Source of the DNA: Caballeronia sp.
GTDB lineage: Bacteria; Pseudomonadota; Gammaproteobacteria; Burkholderiales; Burkholderiaceae
Direction of reading: 5' to 3'
DNA length: 36,689 bases
Assembly (NCBI RefSeq): GCF_028292365.1
Contig: NZ_JAQGMM010000636.1
Coordinates: forward strand, 1-36,689
Part shown: positions 7,803 through 16,497 of the stretch, piece after piece
Layout: every line of letters starts with the position of its first letter
Numbering within the stretch: position 1 is the first letter of the stretch
Program-made: the position numbers and the translations under genes
Notes under the pieces: generated by a model
The model's database searches: none
What the model was told of the DNA's origin: nothing
Seen by the model: the letters and a program-made list of their open reading frames with translations, nothing else

Positions 7803-8957
7803 ATGGAACAAGGGAAAGGGCCGCTGGCCGGCCTCAAGGTCGTGGAGTTGGGCGGGATCGGGCCGGGCCCGTTCTGCTCGATGCTTTTGTCGGACCTTGG
7901 CGCGGACGTAATCCGCATCGATCGCATCGCGCCATCTGACAGTGGCATCCCGATGGATAACCGCTTCAACCTGCTCAACCGCGGCCGGCGATCGGTTGCA
8001 ATGGATCTAAAAAAACCAGCGGCCGTCGCGACGATCAAGCGATTGCTTGAGCAGGCCGACGCGCTCGTCGAAGGATTCCGTCCAGGCGTGACCGAGCGAC
8101 TCGGCCTCGGCCCGGACGATTGTTTCAGGGTCAATCCAAAGCTCGTCTACGGTCGCATGACGGGTTGGGGGCAGGACGGACCGCTGGCTCAGTCGACCGG
8201 GCACGACATCAATTTCATCGCGCTCAGTGGCGTGCTGCATTCGGTCGGGCATCGAGGCGGCCCCCCGGTGCTTCCGCTCAACCTGATCGGTGACTTCGGC
8301 GGTGGCGCGCTATACCTGGCGTTCGGCATTGTGAGTGCGTTGCTCGAAGCCCGCCGTTCAGGCAAGGGCCAGGTCGTGGATGCTGCAATGACCGATGGTG
8401 CCGCGTCATTGATGACGCTCATCTACGGCATGCATGCCGCCGGTTACTGGTCCGACGAACGAGGCACCAACCGGCTAGATTCAGGCGCCCCCTGGTACAA
8501 CGTTTATCAGACGAAAGATGATCGTTACATCGCGATTGGTTCGACCGAGCCGAGGTTTTACCGTAAGACACTCGACGCGCTCGGCTTACGCGAGGAGAAC
8601 CTGCCCGATCAGCATGATCGCAGTGGATGGCCAAAGGTTCAACGTCTGTTCGCGGAAGCCTTCCGTAAAAAAACGCGGGACGAATGGTGCGATCTGATGA
8701 CTGGCTCGGATGTCTGTTTCGCGCCCGTGCTGTCACTTCGAGAGGCACCGGAGCATCCCCATAACAAAGCTCGCGGGACCTTTGTTGAAGTGGACGGGAT
8801 AGTCCAGCCCGCGCCTGCCCCGCGCTTTAGTCGCACCGTGCCCGCGATCCAGCGTCCTCCCGCGCAAGTCGGCGAACACACCGCCGAGGCGCTGCGTGAC
8901 TGGGGGTTTTCGGACGGCGAACTCGCCGCGCTGAAATCGGCCAACGCGATCATGTAG
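7803..8957 (+). CDS. Alpha-methylacyl-CoA racemase-like, CaiB/BaiF family
   Basis: 384 residues, full length for the family. It has the racemase signature rather than the transferase one: TGHDINFIALSG with His134, LIGDFGGGAL with Asp164 and IGSTEPRFY with Glu249. These align with a constant offset to the His126, Asp156 and Glu241 catalytic set of the mycobacterial alpha-methylacyl-CoA racemase. It would interconvert (R)- and (S)-2-methylacyl-CoA so that branched chains can enter beta-oxidation. GAGGAAG lies just upstream of the ATG. It sits between the SDR and the importer genes in operon A. A type III CoA-transferase is the alternative, made less likely by the three conserved racemase residues. 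Confidence 0.85.
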   Translation: MEQGKGPLAGLKVVELGGIGPGPFCSMLLSDLGADVIRIDRIAPSDSGIPMDNRFNLLNRGRRSVAMDLKKPAAVATIKRLLEQADALVEGFRPGVTERLGLGPDDCFRVNPKLVYGRMTGWGQDGPLAQSTGHDINFIALSGVLHSVGHRGGPPVLPLNLIGDFGGGALYLAFGIVSALLEARRSGKGQVVDAAMTDGAASLMTLIYGMHAAGYWSDERGTNRLDSGAPWYNVYQTKDDRYIAIGSTEPRFYRKTLDALGLREENLPDQHDRSGWPKVQRLFAEAFRKKTRDEWCDLMTGSDVCFAPVLSLREAPEHPHNKARGTFVEVDGIVQPAPAPRFSRTVPAIQRPPAQVGEHTAEALRDWGFSDGELAALKSANAIM

Positions 8958-9014
8958 GACGCGTTGACAGTCGCAGCTTGAGTTGGCGGGTCCCAATCTA
9001 AGGATGCAACAATC

Positions 9015-9896
9015 GTGCAAGACATTCTGCAATGCCTCGTCGATGGCTTTCTGCTCGGCGGCCTCTACACACTGGCGGCCATCGGTCTGGCGCTGAGTTT
9101 CGGCGTCGTCCGGTTCATCAACTTCGCACATGGCGAAACCTTCATGTTGGGCGCCTATGGCGCGTTCTGGGCGAGCCGGCTGTGGGGAATGGACCCTCTG
9201 CTGGCGCTCGTCCCTTTGATGATCGTCGGCGCAATCACGGGCTATCTGCTGTTTCGCGGTTTGTCGCGCTGGCTGATCGACGCACCTCACATCAATCAGA
9301 TTCTCGTCACGTTCGGGCTTGGGCTGATTCTTCAGAACGTCGCGTTGATCATGTGGACGGGTGACCAGCGCTCAACCAGTCCGGCCTATGCGCTGAGGTC
9401 GATGGAGTTCTGGCACGGTCTGTTGATCGTGTCGGTGGGGCGCCTGGTTGCATGCGCTGTTGCCCTTTTGCTCGTTTGCCTCCTCTTCTGCTGGTTGAAG
9501 TACACCGAAACAGGACGGGCGAGCCGGGCGATCTCGGAGAATCGCGCGGCTGCCACGTTGATGGGGATATCGGTACACCGGATGTACGCCCTGACGTTCG
9601 GACTGAGCACGGCGCTCGGTGTCGCGACTGGCGTCCTGGTCAGCTCGATCTTCGCCGTCACACCGTTCATGGGATTCGACCTGCTGATCAAGGGCTTCGC
9701 GATCATCGTGCTCGGCGGCATGGGAAGTATCGCGGGCGCGGTTGCCGGGGCCTTCCTGCTGGCGTATGGCGAGACCTTCGTGGCCTACTACGTGCCCGAC
9801 GGAACGGGGTGGGGCGAAGGTGTGGCCTTCGCGCTGCTGTTCTTCATTTTGTTGCTGCGCCCGCGCGGGTTGTTCGGACAAGCGGTGGAGACCTGA
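9015..9896 (+). CDS. livH: Branched-chain-type ABC importer permease, LivH family
   Basis: 293-residue integral membrane protein with about eight hydrophobic helices. It has the LivH hallmarks FINFAHGETFMLGAYGAF near the N-terminus, a GRASRAISENRAAATLMGI cytoplasmic loop, and FAIIVLGGMGSIAGAVAGAF near the C-terminus. Start is GTG at 9015 with TAAGGA upstream. It forms the transmembrane channel with LivM for a periplasmic-binding-protein-dependent importer. It is followed after 4 nt by livM. In this catabolic context the cargo is more likely a carboxylic acid than an amino acid. Confidence 0.9.
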   Translation: MQDILQCLVDGFLLGGLYTLAAIGLALSFGVVRFINFAHGETFMLGAYGAFWASRLWGMDPLLALVPLMIVGAITGYLLFRGLSRWLIDAPHINQILVTFGLGLILQNVALIMWTGDQRSTSPAYALRSMEFWHGLLIVSVGRLVACAVALLLVCLLFCWLKYTETGRASRAISENRAAATLMGISVHRMYALTFGLSTALGVATGVLVSSIFAVTPFMGFDLLIKGFAIIVLGGMGSIAGAVAGAFLLAYGETFVAYYVPDGTGWGEGVAFALLFFILLLRPRGLFGQAVET

Positions 9897-9900
9897 AACG

Positions 9901-10911
9901 ATGTCATTCCCTTTCAACGCAAGAGTGTCGATCTGTCTGATGTCCGTGACATGGATCGCCGCTGCATGGCTAGCCCCGCTTCATCACGCAGACCTGATAT
10001 TTCGCGCGTCGACGCTGATCGTGCTGGGTATCAGCTGGAACCTGATGGCCAACGCCGGTCTTATCTCGCTGGCCCACGCAAGCTTTTCGGGCATCGGCGG
10101 ATACGCTGCGGCGATCATCGCGAAAACGTTCGGGTTGTCGCTCGTTGCCGCACTGCCGACATCGGTCATTGCCGGCATGTTGTTAGGTGCCTTTCTTGCC
10201 GTTTCGACGGGACGCCTGAGCGGCTTGTTCTTCGCGATCGGCACGCTGGCGGTATCCGAAGCGCTGCGCGTCATGGCGCTGATGCTGCCGGACATCACGG
10301 GAGGGGCGCAGGGCATCGACGTTCCGCAGGGCCTGCGCTTGGGTCCGCATTTCATGGGGATCGCAGCAGCGACGCTTGCGGCAGCTGCCTTGCTGCTGTC
10401 ACTGGCGCTTTCAAATTCGCGTTTTCATTACGCGTGCCGCGCAATGCGTAGCGGCGAGAGTGCGGCGCAGATGCTGGGTCTGAATCCGCGTCGTTACCGG
10501 TTCGGTGTACTGGTGATCTCTGGAGGGCTCGCTGCGGGTGCGGGCGGCCTTGGCGCGTGGTACACGGGCTTCCTCGACCCTCGCATTGCGTTCAGCCTCG
10601 ATATCACCATCGTTGCCCAGATCGGCCCGCTGCTTGGTGGTATCTACACCGTTGTCGGTCCAGTGTTCGGCGCACTCGCGCTGACCGGCGTGGCTGAAGC
10701 GACCCGCCTCGGCTTTAACGGTACGTCAGGCCTCGGACAGCTTCTGTACGGCGTGATCCTCGTGGTCAGCGTTCTGTTGATGCCGCACGGCATCGTCGGC
10801 ATGTTCAGGCGTTTGACGCTGCATTTGCGCGGTGACGCGGCGCGCTCGCCGGCCAGCCTCGCGGTCTCACGCGAAGGCAATGGACGCACTCACACCGTGG
10901 AGAGAATGTGA
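9901..10911 (+). CDS. livM: Branched-chain-type ABC importer permease, LivM family
   Basis: 336 residues from the ATG at 9901. LivM features include GISWNLMANAGLISLAHASF near the first helices, the FFAIGTLAVSEALRVM helix, an AMRSGESAAQMLGLNPRRYR cytoplasmic loop and GGIYTVVGPVFGALAL. The last 30 residues are hydrophilic. An in-frame extension to 9742 exists but lies inside livH and is not family-like. It pairs with LivH. The stop at 10911 is just before the next start. Confidence 0.9.
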   Translation: MSFPFNARVSICLMSVTWIAAAWLAPLHHADLIFRASTLIVLGISWNLMANAGLISLAHASFSGIGGYAAAIIAKTFGLSLVAALPTSVIAGMLLGAFLAVSTGRLSGLFFAIGTLAVSEALRVMALMLPDITGGAQGIDVPQGLRLGPHFMGIAAATLAAAALLLSLALSNSRFHYACRAMRSGESAAQMLGLNPRRYRFGVLVISGGLAAGAGGLGAWYTGFLDPRIAFSLDITIVAQIGPLLGGIYTVVGPVFGALALTGVAEATRLGFNGTSGLGQLLYGVILVVSVLLMPHGIVGMFRRLTLHLRGDAARSPASLAVSREGNGRTHTVERM

Positions 10912-10912
10912 C

Positions 10913-11680
10913 ATGACGAATGATCACGCGTTGCTGTCGCTGCATGACGTCACGGCGGGATATGGTGGCTCGGTGGCGATCGAAGAGATTTCCCTCGACG
11001 TAAAGCCTGGCGAAGTGGTCTGTCTGCTGGGGGCGAACGGCGCGGGCAAGACCACGACGATGGCCGCAATCACAGGGCTCATCGCATGCACCGGTCAGAT
11101 CGTGTTCGACGGCGGTGATCTGCGTGACGTCGCGGCTGCGGACCGTGTCCCTCGCGGTATCGCCTTGTCTCCCGAGGGTCGCAAAGTGTTCCCGAATCTG
11201 AGTGTTTACGAAAACCTGCTGCTCGGCGGCTACAACCGCGCCGCGAGGCTCAACAGGAAGCAGAAGCTCGACGAGGTCTACACACTTTTCCCGCGTCTGC
11301 ATGAGCGGCGCGAGCAACCAGCGGGACTGATGTCGGGCGGAGAGCAGCAGATGCTGGCGATCGGGCGGGCATTGATGGCTTGTCCAAAACTGCTATTGCT
11401 CGATGAACCCTCGCTCGGCCTCGCTCCGAAAGTGGTGCTGCAGATGTTCGATGCCATCGCGCGAATCGCCGCGGCTAACGTCAGCATCCTGCTGGTCGAG
11501 CAGAACGCTCACGCGGCATTCAGTATCGCGCAGCGAGGGTATCTGTTGTCGGCCGGGCGGATCGTCCACTCGGACTCGGTGGCGAACCTGCGTAAGCACG
11601 ACGTCGTGCGGGAAGCCTTTCTTGGCAAGCGGGCACTGGTGCGCGCTGCCACGCCGCCGACAGGAGGTTGCCATGCTTGA
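10913..11680 (+). CDS. livF: ABC importer ATPase, LivF family
   Basis: 255 residues from the ATG at 10913, one nucleotide after the livM stop. Walker A is GANGAGKTT, the signature [16 protein letters not shown], Walker [12 protein letters not shown], and the switch His is replaced by the LivF-typical VEQNAHAAF region. It hydrolyses ATP to drive the LivHM permease together with LivG. It precedes livG here, although many liv operons place livG first. The gene ends inside the first codons of livG (8-nt overlap). Confidence 0.9.
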   Translation: MTNDHALLSLHDVTAGYGGSVAIEEISLDVKPGEVVCLLGANGAGKTTTMAAITGLIACTGQIVFDGGDLRDVAAADRVPRGIALSPEGRKVFPNLSVYENLLLGGYNRAARLNRKQKLDEVYTLFPRLHERREQPAGLMSGGEQQMLAIGRALMACPKLLLLDEPSLGLAPKVVLQMFDAIARIAAANVSILLVEQNAHAAFSIAQRGYLLSAGRIVHSDSVANLRKHDVVREAFLGKRALVRAATPPTGGCHA

Positions 11681-12407
11681 GGTTCGTAATCTTTCGAAGC
11701 GCTTCGGCGGCCTGAAAGCGATGAGCGAGGTCAGCTTTACGGTCGCGCGAGGCGAATTCGTTGGTGTAATCGGACCGAACGGCGCCGGTAAAACCACCCT
11801 GCTGAACCTGATCACAGGCTATTTGCAGCCGACGGGTGGAGAGATTCTGTTTGACGATGCACCTATCCATACCAGCCGTCCGTATCAGATCTGCCATCGC
11901 GGCATTGGCCGGACCTTTCAAGTCGTGCGTCCGTTCGCCGAGATGTCGGTGCTGGATAACGTGACCGTCGGTGCGCTTTTTTCGTCGCGTCACCGCACGA
12001 GCGTGGAAGAAGGACGTCTCGCTGCACAGCGGCCTCTCGAACTGACCGGCCTGTGGCGCAAGCGTGACTATCCTGCTTCAGCGCTGAGCATTGGCGAGAA
12101 GAAGAAACTCGAACTGGCGCGCGCGCTCGCGACTGATCCGCGTCTGCTGCTGCTGGACGAAGTGCTCGCAGGCCTTACACGCGCGGAAGTAGACGAAATG
12201 GTCGAGGTGCTGCGTCGGATTAACCAGGCCGGGGTCACGATCGTCATGATCGAGCACCTGGTGCACGTGATCATGAATCTGTGTCAGCGCGTCGTCGTTC
12301 TGAACTTCGGGCAACTGGTTTTCGTGGGTGAGACGGGTGAGGCAATGACGCACCCGGAAGTGGTCAGTTCATATCTCGGCAGCCCACTCGATGAGGCATT
12401 GACCTGA
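11673..12407 (+). CDS. livG: ABC importer ATPase, LivG family
   Basis: 244 residues. Start ATG at 11673 is set by AGGAGG at 11662-11667 and the family N-terminus [15 protein letters not shown]. Walker A is GPNGAGKTT, the LivG-type Q-loop region is [12 protein letters not shown], the signature is the variant [15 protein letters not shown], Walker B is [11 protein letters not shown] and the switch is MIEHLVHVI. Partner of LivF on the LivHM permease. It overlaps livF by 8 nt, which indicates coupling. Confidence 0.9.
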   Translation: MLEVRNLSKRFGGLKAMSEVSFTVARGEFVGVIGPNGAGKTTLLNLITGYLQPTGGEILFDDAPIHTSRPYQICHRGIGRTFQVVRPFAEMSVLDNVTVGALFSSRHRTSVEEGRLAAQRPLELTGLWRKRDYPASALSIGEKKKLELARALATDPRLLLLDEVLAGLTRAEVDEMVEVLRRINQAGVTIVMIEHLVHVIMNLCQRVVVLNFGQLVFVGETGEAMTHPEVVSSYLGSPLDEALT

Positions 12408-12493
12408 GCTCGCACGCTGGCCACCTGATCCGCGCCAATAGATTGCTGATGATGCGCTCTAAAGGAAGCACGACCACAACGCAGGAGGAGACT

Positions 12494-13747
12494 ATGAGCA
12501 TACCTAAGCTGTTTCATCGGAACAAACCCGTCCGATTGATCTCGCTGATTTTGGCCGTAGCCGTCGCTGGCTGGCCGGCGCTGGCAAGCACGCAGGAAAA
12601 GCCGCCGATCAAGATCGGTGTGGTGCTCGAACTGACGGGCAGGCAGGCAAACTACGGTGAGTCGTCGAGAAGAGGTATCGAGATGGCTGCCGACGCGTTC
12701 GGCGATACGACCGTAGGCGGGCGCAAGGTCAAGTTTCTGGTTCGCGATGTCCAGTCCGACCCGCAGATCGTCATCTCCGCGCTCAACGAACTGGTAACGT
12801 CAGAGCAGGTCAACTATTTGATGGGACCGTGTGCGAGTCCGTTGGCGTCGGCGGCAATTCCAACATGGCGTCAGTCGAAACCGCTATGGATACAATTTTG
12901 TGGATCATCGGCCCGGTTGTCTGAGGCGGTGGGTGCCGAGGACCGTTTCTTTCACACCTTCCCCTATTCGAATCACTACCACGAAGCTGAGGGTGCGGCG
13001 CTGCAACACTACCTCGGGCCTGGAAAGAAGGCCGCCATCATCTACTCGGATGACGAATACGGGCGCGGGCATATCGATTCGTTGACGAAGGCCTATCAGG
13101 CCGCGGGCATCGAGGTCTCGACCAAGGAAGTCGCGCGGATCGGCACGACCGACTTCAGCCCGATCCTCACTAAACTGTCGCGCTCCAACCCGGACGTTCT
13201 GGTTGCGATGGTGCAGGGAGCGGACCTGACGTCACTTGCCAAACAGATCTATGCACGCAAGCTGCGGGCGCCGTATCGAGTGTCGGGCGGCGCCGTTCAG
13301 TTCGATTCGTTTGCGAATGCGGTCGGCAAAGATGCGCAGGAAGGATGGATCGGTCCATCGACTTATCTTCCGGGCGTCGAGCGTGCAGGAGACCCGAAGT
13401 ATCCAAAGCTACTGCCATCATCGCGTGAATGGGAGCAGCGGTTCGTCAAACGCTATAACCGTGAGCCTGATCTGATCGATGTCGGCGCGTATGTGTCGGC
13501 CGCGATGCTGCTGATTGCCCTGCAGCGCGTCGATGCCGACGACCCGAACAAGGTGACGGCCGAACTGGCAAAGCTTGACGTTTCGACGCCTCTCGGTCGC
13601 GGCAGGTTTCAGTCGATGGATGGCACGAAGCATCAGGCCTTCACGGACATGATGATTTTCCAGCGTCAGCAGGGGCGCCCGGTGGTTGTCTATCCGACTG
13701 ATCTCGCGAACAAGAAGTTGATTCCCGTACAGTCCGCACAGGAGTAG
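12494..13747 (+). CDS. Periplasmic substrate-binding protein of the LivK/UrtA type
   Basis: 417 residues. Start at 12494 is preceded by AGGAGGAG. A signal peptide with a basic start (NKPVRL), hydrophobic core and PALA-S cleavage site near residue 31 leads into PIKIGVVLELTGRQANYGESSRRGIEMA, the classic opening of Leu/Ile/Val-type binding proteins. The body has the two-lobed type I periplasmic-binding fold (IIYSDDEYGRGH, PDVLVAMVQGADL). It delivers substrate to LivHMFG. It is last in operon A. The ligand is unknown; given the neighbours, an organic acid is inferred. Confidence 0.9.
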   Translation: MSIPKLFHRNKPVRLISLILAVAVAGWPALASTQEKPPIKIGVVLELTGRQANYGESSRRGIEMAADAFGDTTVGGRKVKFLVRDVQSDPQIVISALNELVTSEQVNYLMGPCASPLASAAIPTWRQSKPLWIQFCGSSARLSEAVGAEDRFFHTFPYSNHYHEAEGAALQHYLGPGKKAAIIYSDDEYGRGHIDSLTKAYQAAGIEVSTKEVARIGTTDFSPILTKLSRSNPDVLVAMVQGADLTSLAKQIYARKLRAPYRVSGGAVQFDSFANAVGKDAQEGWIGPSTYLPGVERAGDPKYPKLLPSSREWEQRFVKRYNREPDLIDVGAYVSAAMLLIALQRVDADDPNKVTAELAKLDVSTPLGRGRFQSMDGTKHQAFTDMMIFQRQQGRPVVVYPTDLANKKLIPVQSAQE

Positions 13748-13763
13748 AGGTGACGAGGGTCGT

Positions 13764-13793
13764 GCGCGGCTCAGGCAGGCGACTGGGCCGCGC
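13764..13793. terminator. Strong hairpin between convergent operon A and the LysR gene
   Basis: GCGCGGCTCAG, loop of 8 nt, CTGGGCCGCGC: an 11-bp stem with one G-T wobble, 16 nt after the binding-protein stop and 51 nt before the end of the convergent regulator gene. No U-tract follows on either side, so it may act as a bidirectional transcription barrier or mRNA 3' end stabiliser. Confidence 0.6.
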
Positions 13794-13844
13794 AAGATGC
13801 CGTGCATTCGTCATCAATGGCGCGACGGCCGTAAAGTATCTGTG

Positions 13845-14867
13845 TCAACGCGCAGAATCGTCTCGCGCTGTCACGCCTGGTGGGGTTGTGCCGGACGTTG
13901 CAGAAAGTTGAGCGTCGCCGTCCAGCGCGTCCAGATCGCGGAGCGCGGGCGGCCGCTCCATCAGCTGGTCGAAAAGAGCCTTCGCGGCAGCGCTCAGCAC
14001 CCTGCCTCGCAGCGTGCCGATGCAATGGCTTCGCCGCGCCCAGTCGCCCGATAGCGGCACGGTCGCCAATTGGTCGCAGTCTTCGAGCAACAACATGCAT
14101 TCCGGCTGCACCGTGACACCGAGTCCGGCCCGTACGAGACTGCGTGCGGCCTCCACGCTGTTGACGTTGTACTTCGGTTGCAGATCCAGCCCGATTCTCC
14201 TTGCTGCGCGCCGGAGGTCGATCATCATCGTCGTGTTCGGTCCAGTGCCAACCAGGTCGAGCTCCAGCAACTCTTCAAGCGAAAGGTCGGCGCGATCACT
14301 CAGCGCGTGGTCTTTCGGCATGACCGCGACTAGTCGATCAGTGCGGCACTCCACGCTGTCTATTGTGTCGCAAGCCAGATCGTTGCTCGCAACAAAAACC
14401 GCCAGGTCAACGTCACCGGCTGCAACTGCGCGAACGGAGTTCGCATTGCTGTCTTCCTGAAGCTCGACATTGACGAGCGGAAACCGGCGCGTGAAGTCGC
14501 CTATCTCCTTGCCCAGAAACTGCATGATCAAGAGTCGCGGAGCACTGATGCCTACGTGTCCGCGAATGCCGTCGGTGAATTCGCCAATCTCCCGGCGCAT
14601 TTCGTCGAGATTCGCCAGAACCATACGAATATGTCGCGCAAAAACCTCGCCGGCGGCGCTTGGGACGACGCCTTTGGGATTGCGGTCGAAGAGCTTGAGA
14701 CCGGCGAGATCTTCGAGGTCCTGAATGCGCTTGGTCGCAGCGGATGGGGCGATATGTTCGCGTGCTGCGGCCCGGCCAATCTGCCCTTCTTCTATAGCGG
14801 TAAGAAACAGCTTCAGCGTGAAGAGATCGACCTTTCGCACCAGAGCGTGAATGCTCAGCCCGTTCAT
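13845..14867 (-). CDS. LysR-family transcriptional regulator
   Basis: 340 residues. N-terminal winged helix-turn-helix (about 13-72: FLTAIEEGQIGRAAAREHIAPSAATKRI then LEDLAGLKLFDRNPKGV) and a C-terminal effector-binding domain (HVGISAPRLLIMQFLGKEI, VDLAVFVAS, GLGVTVQPE). A 35-residue Ser/Thr/Ala-rich tail is extra. It is the only transcription factor in the window, transcribed away from the lyase operon F, the usual arrangement for a LysR regulator and its target. It is therefore the prime candidate to recognise the shared operator, including the divergent pair in its own upstream region. That assignment is inference. Confidence 0.9.
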   Translation of the reverse strand: MNGLSIHALVRKVDLFTLKLFLTAIEEGQIGRAAAREHIAPSAATKRIQDLEDLAGLKLFDRNPKGVVPSAAGEVFARHIRMVLANLDEMRREIGEFTDGIRGHVGISAPRLLIMQFLGKEIGDFTRRFPLVNVELQEDSNANSVRAVAAGDVDLAVFVASNDLACDTIDSVECRTDRLVAVMPKDHALSDRADLSLEELLELDLVGTGPNTTMMIDLRRAARRIGLDLQPKYNVNSVEAARSLVRAGLGVTVQPECMLLLEDCDQLATVPLSGDWARRSHCIGTLRGRVLSAAAKALFDQLMERPPALRDLDALDGDAQLSATSGTTPPGVTARDDSAR

Positions 14868-14975
14868 TTCGCCTCCTAATTGGTTTTTTTATTCTTGTTG
14901 TTAGACGAAAAAGCTACCACGTAGTGAAGACGACGGTCAACGGGGGGTAAACGTGCGAGCGCTGCATGCGGAGCG

Positions 14976-15006
14976 TTCCGTTTCGTGATTCGCGAAGAGG
15001 CACTTC
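14976..15006 (-). promoter_or_regulatory. Inverted extra copy of the shared operator facing the LysR gene
   Basis: Read on the minus strand: GAAGTG, 3 nt, CTTCGCGA-A-TCACGAA, the same arrangement as the regulon operators, but followed by ACGGAA and no matching -10 box. It overlaps the upstream half of operator F on the plus strand, so the two sites share GAAG/CTTC arms. It may serve in autoregulation of the LysR gene or cooperative binding. Confidence 0.5.
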
Positions 15007-15047
15007 GCATCTGAAAACTTGGCGTGCCCCGAGCGTCGACTTAATCT
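14994..15047 (+). promoter_or_regulatory. Promoter/operator F of the shared regulon
   Basis: GAAGAG (14994-14999), 3 nt, CTTCGC (15003) followed by a degenerate middle, -35 TTGGCG (15019-15024), 17 nt, -10 TAATCT (15042-15047). It matches 15 of 22 core positions of site A and keeps the exact spacing. It would drive the CoA-lyase operon starting at 15106. Confidence 0.55.
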
Positions 15048-15105
15048 TGTATCGAACCAGCCAGCTTCGTACGGTTAGGTACCCACCCGATACAACGAGG
15101 AAAAC

Positions 15106-15981
15106 ATGCGACCCATCAGGTCATTTCTTTTCGTGCCAGGTCATAGGGAATCGTGGATCGAAAAGGCCCCAGCCGCGGGCGCCGATGCGCTCATTCTGGA
15201 TCTTGAAGACAGTGTGCCCGCGGCGAGCAAGGTCGAGGCGCGCGGCGTAACCGCCGCGAAGATCGGCTGGCTCGCAGAGCAGCGTCAACGAGTTTATGTG
15301 CGTATCAATCGCAGTCCACATCTGTACGACTTCGAAGACATTCTCGCGATTGCACAACCGGGGCTCGAAGGCATTGTCGTTTCGAAGCCGGTCGGGCCGG
15401 AAGATATCGACTGCGTCTCGATGATGCTGGCTGAAGCGGAGATGCGAAAGAACTTGCCGCATGGCTCGATTAAGGTCATCCCTCTGCTCGAGACCGCACG
15501 CGCGCTGGAACTAGCCTATGAGATCGCGACGCGCGCTCGCGTGGTGGCAATTGTCGGCGCCAGTGCGAAAAATGCGGATGTGGCACGTGCCCTCGGCTAT
15601 GTGTGGTCCGCCGACGGCCGTGAGTCGCTTTACTTCAAGTCACGTGCCGTGATGGCTGCGCGCGCAGCCGGAAAACTGCCGATTGGTGGCGTGTGGCAAC
15701 AGGTGAAGGATCTCGACGGATTGCGTGAAGCATCCAGGCTCGACCGCGCACTCGGCATGAGTGGCGAACTGGTGTTGCATCCGTCGAACGTCGCAATCGT
15801 CAACGAGACATATCAACCCTCGGCCGAAGACGTCGCGTATTACACCGGCATGATCGTCGCGCTCGAGAAGGCGCAGACCGAAGGTCGCGCGGCGGTGATC
15901 TACGAGGGCGAGCACATCGATATTGCCCACATCAAGACGGCACGTGAAGCCGTTGAACTGGCCCGTAGTTACGGGCGCTGA
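15106..15981 (+). CDS. CoA-ester lyase, HpcH/HpaI-CitE family (first copy)
   Basis: 291 residues, a TIM-barrel lyase of the citrate lyase beta / malyl-CoA lyase superfamily. It has RSFLFVPGHRESWIEKA, then GADALILDLEDSVP, YVRIN, GIVVSKPVGPED, VIPLLETARALE (metal-binding Glu) and GASAKNADVARALGY, a variant of the usual Gly-x-x-Asp metal loop. The Mg-dependent reaction would cleave a 3-hydroxyacyl-CoA of the malyl, methylmalyl or citramalyl type into acetyl- or propionyl-CoA plus an oxo acid. It is the first gene of operon F, directly before two hydratases that could make its substrate. The metal loop is unlike the second lyase at 18898, so the two probably take different substrates. Confidence 0.85.
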   Translation: MRPIRSFLFVPGHRESWIEKAPAAGADALILDLEDSVPAASKVEARGVTAAKIGWLAEQRQRVYVRINRSPHLYDFEDILAIAQPGLEGIVVSKPVGPEDIDCVSMMLAEAEMRKNLPHGSIKVIPLLETARALELAYEIATRARVVAIVGASAKNADVARALGYVWSADGRESLYFKSRAVMAARAAGKLPIGGVWQQVKDLDGLREASRLDRALGMSGELVLHPSNVAIVNETYQPSAEDVAYYTGMIVALEKAQTEGRAAVIYEGEHIDIAHIKTAREAVELARSYGR

Positions 15982-16014
15982 ATGGAACATTCGTCTGTTA
16001 AAAGGAGAGTTGAC

Positions 16015-16497
16015 ATGTCTGACGCAGTGACCGGCCGCTATTTCGAAGAATTCGTCATCGGCGATATCTACAAGCACGCCATCCGCAGGACCGTGACCGA
16101 GACTGACAACCTGCTGTTCAGCGCGCTGACGCACAACACGCAGCCACTGCATCTGGATGAGGAGTTCTGCAAGGACACAATGTATGGCACGCGCATCGTC
16201 AACAGCATTTTTACGCTCGGGCTGGTGTGCGGCGTTGGTGTCGGGGATCTCACACTCGGAACGACGCTCGGGAATCTCGGCTTCGGTGAAGTGAAATTCA
16301 CGCACCCGGTGTTCGTCGGCGACACGATTCGCTCCGAAACGGAGGTGGTCGGCAAGCGCGAATCGCGTTCGCGGCCTGACGCGGGGATTATCGAACTGGA
16401 AAGCCGTGCGTATAACCAACGCAACGAACTGGTGACAAGATTCCGGCGCTTCCAGCTGATGCGCAAGAAAGAGTCGGCAGCGGTTACCGCTGCCTGA
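16015..16497 (+). CDS. MaoC-family acyl-CoA hydratase, mesaconyl-CoA (Mch)-like
   Basis: 160 residues, single hotdog fold. The ATG at 16015 follows AAAGGAG; an alternative upstream ATG at 15982 has no such site. The motif TETDNLLFSALTHNTQPLHLDEEF (about 29-52) carries the Asp and His of MaoC hydratases, and GTRIVNSIFTLGLVCGV and FTHPVFVGDTIRSETEV complete the fold. Close in style to mesaconyl-CoA hydratases, which hydrate mesaconyl-CoA to 3-methylmalyl-CoA, a substrate for the adjacent lyase. Stop and next start overlap (TGATG pattern), so it is coupled to the following gene. Confidence 0.8.
   Translation: MSDAVTGRYFEEFVIGDIYKHAIRRTVTETDNLLFSALTHNTQPLHLDEEFCKDTMYGTRIVNSIFTLGLVCGVGVGDLTLGTTLGNLGFGEVKFTHPVFVGDTIRSETEVVGKRESRSRPDAGIIELESRAYNQRNELVTRFRRFQLMRKKESAAVTAA

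Noticed and set aside
7803-8957. Annotation as a plain CaiB-type CoA-transferase
   Set aside because: The His134, Asp164, Glu249 set at constant offset to the alpha-methylacyl-CoA racemase residues favours a racemase.
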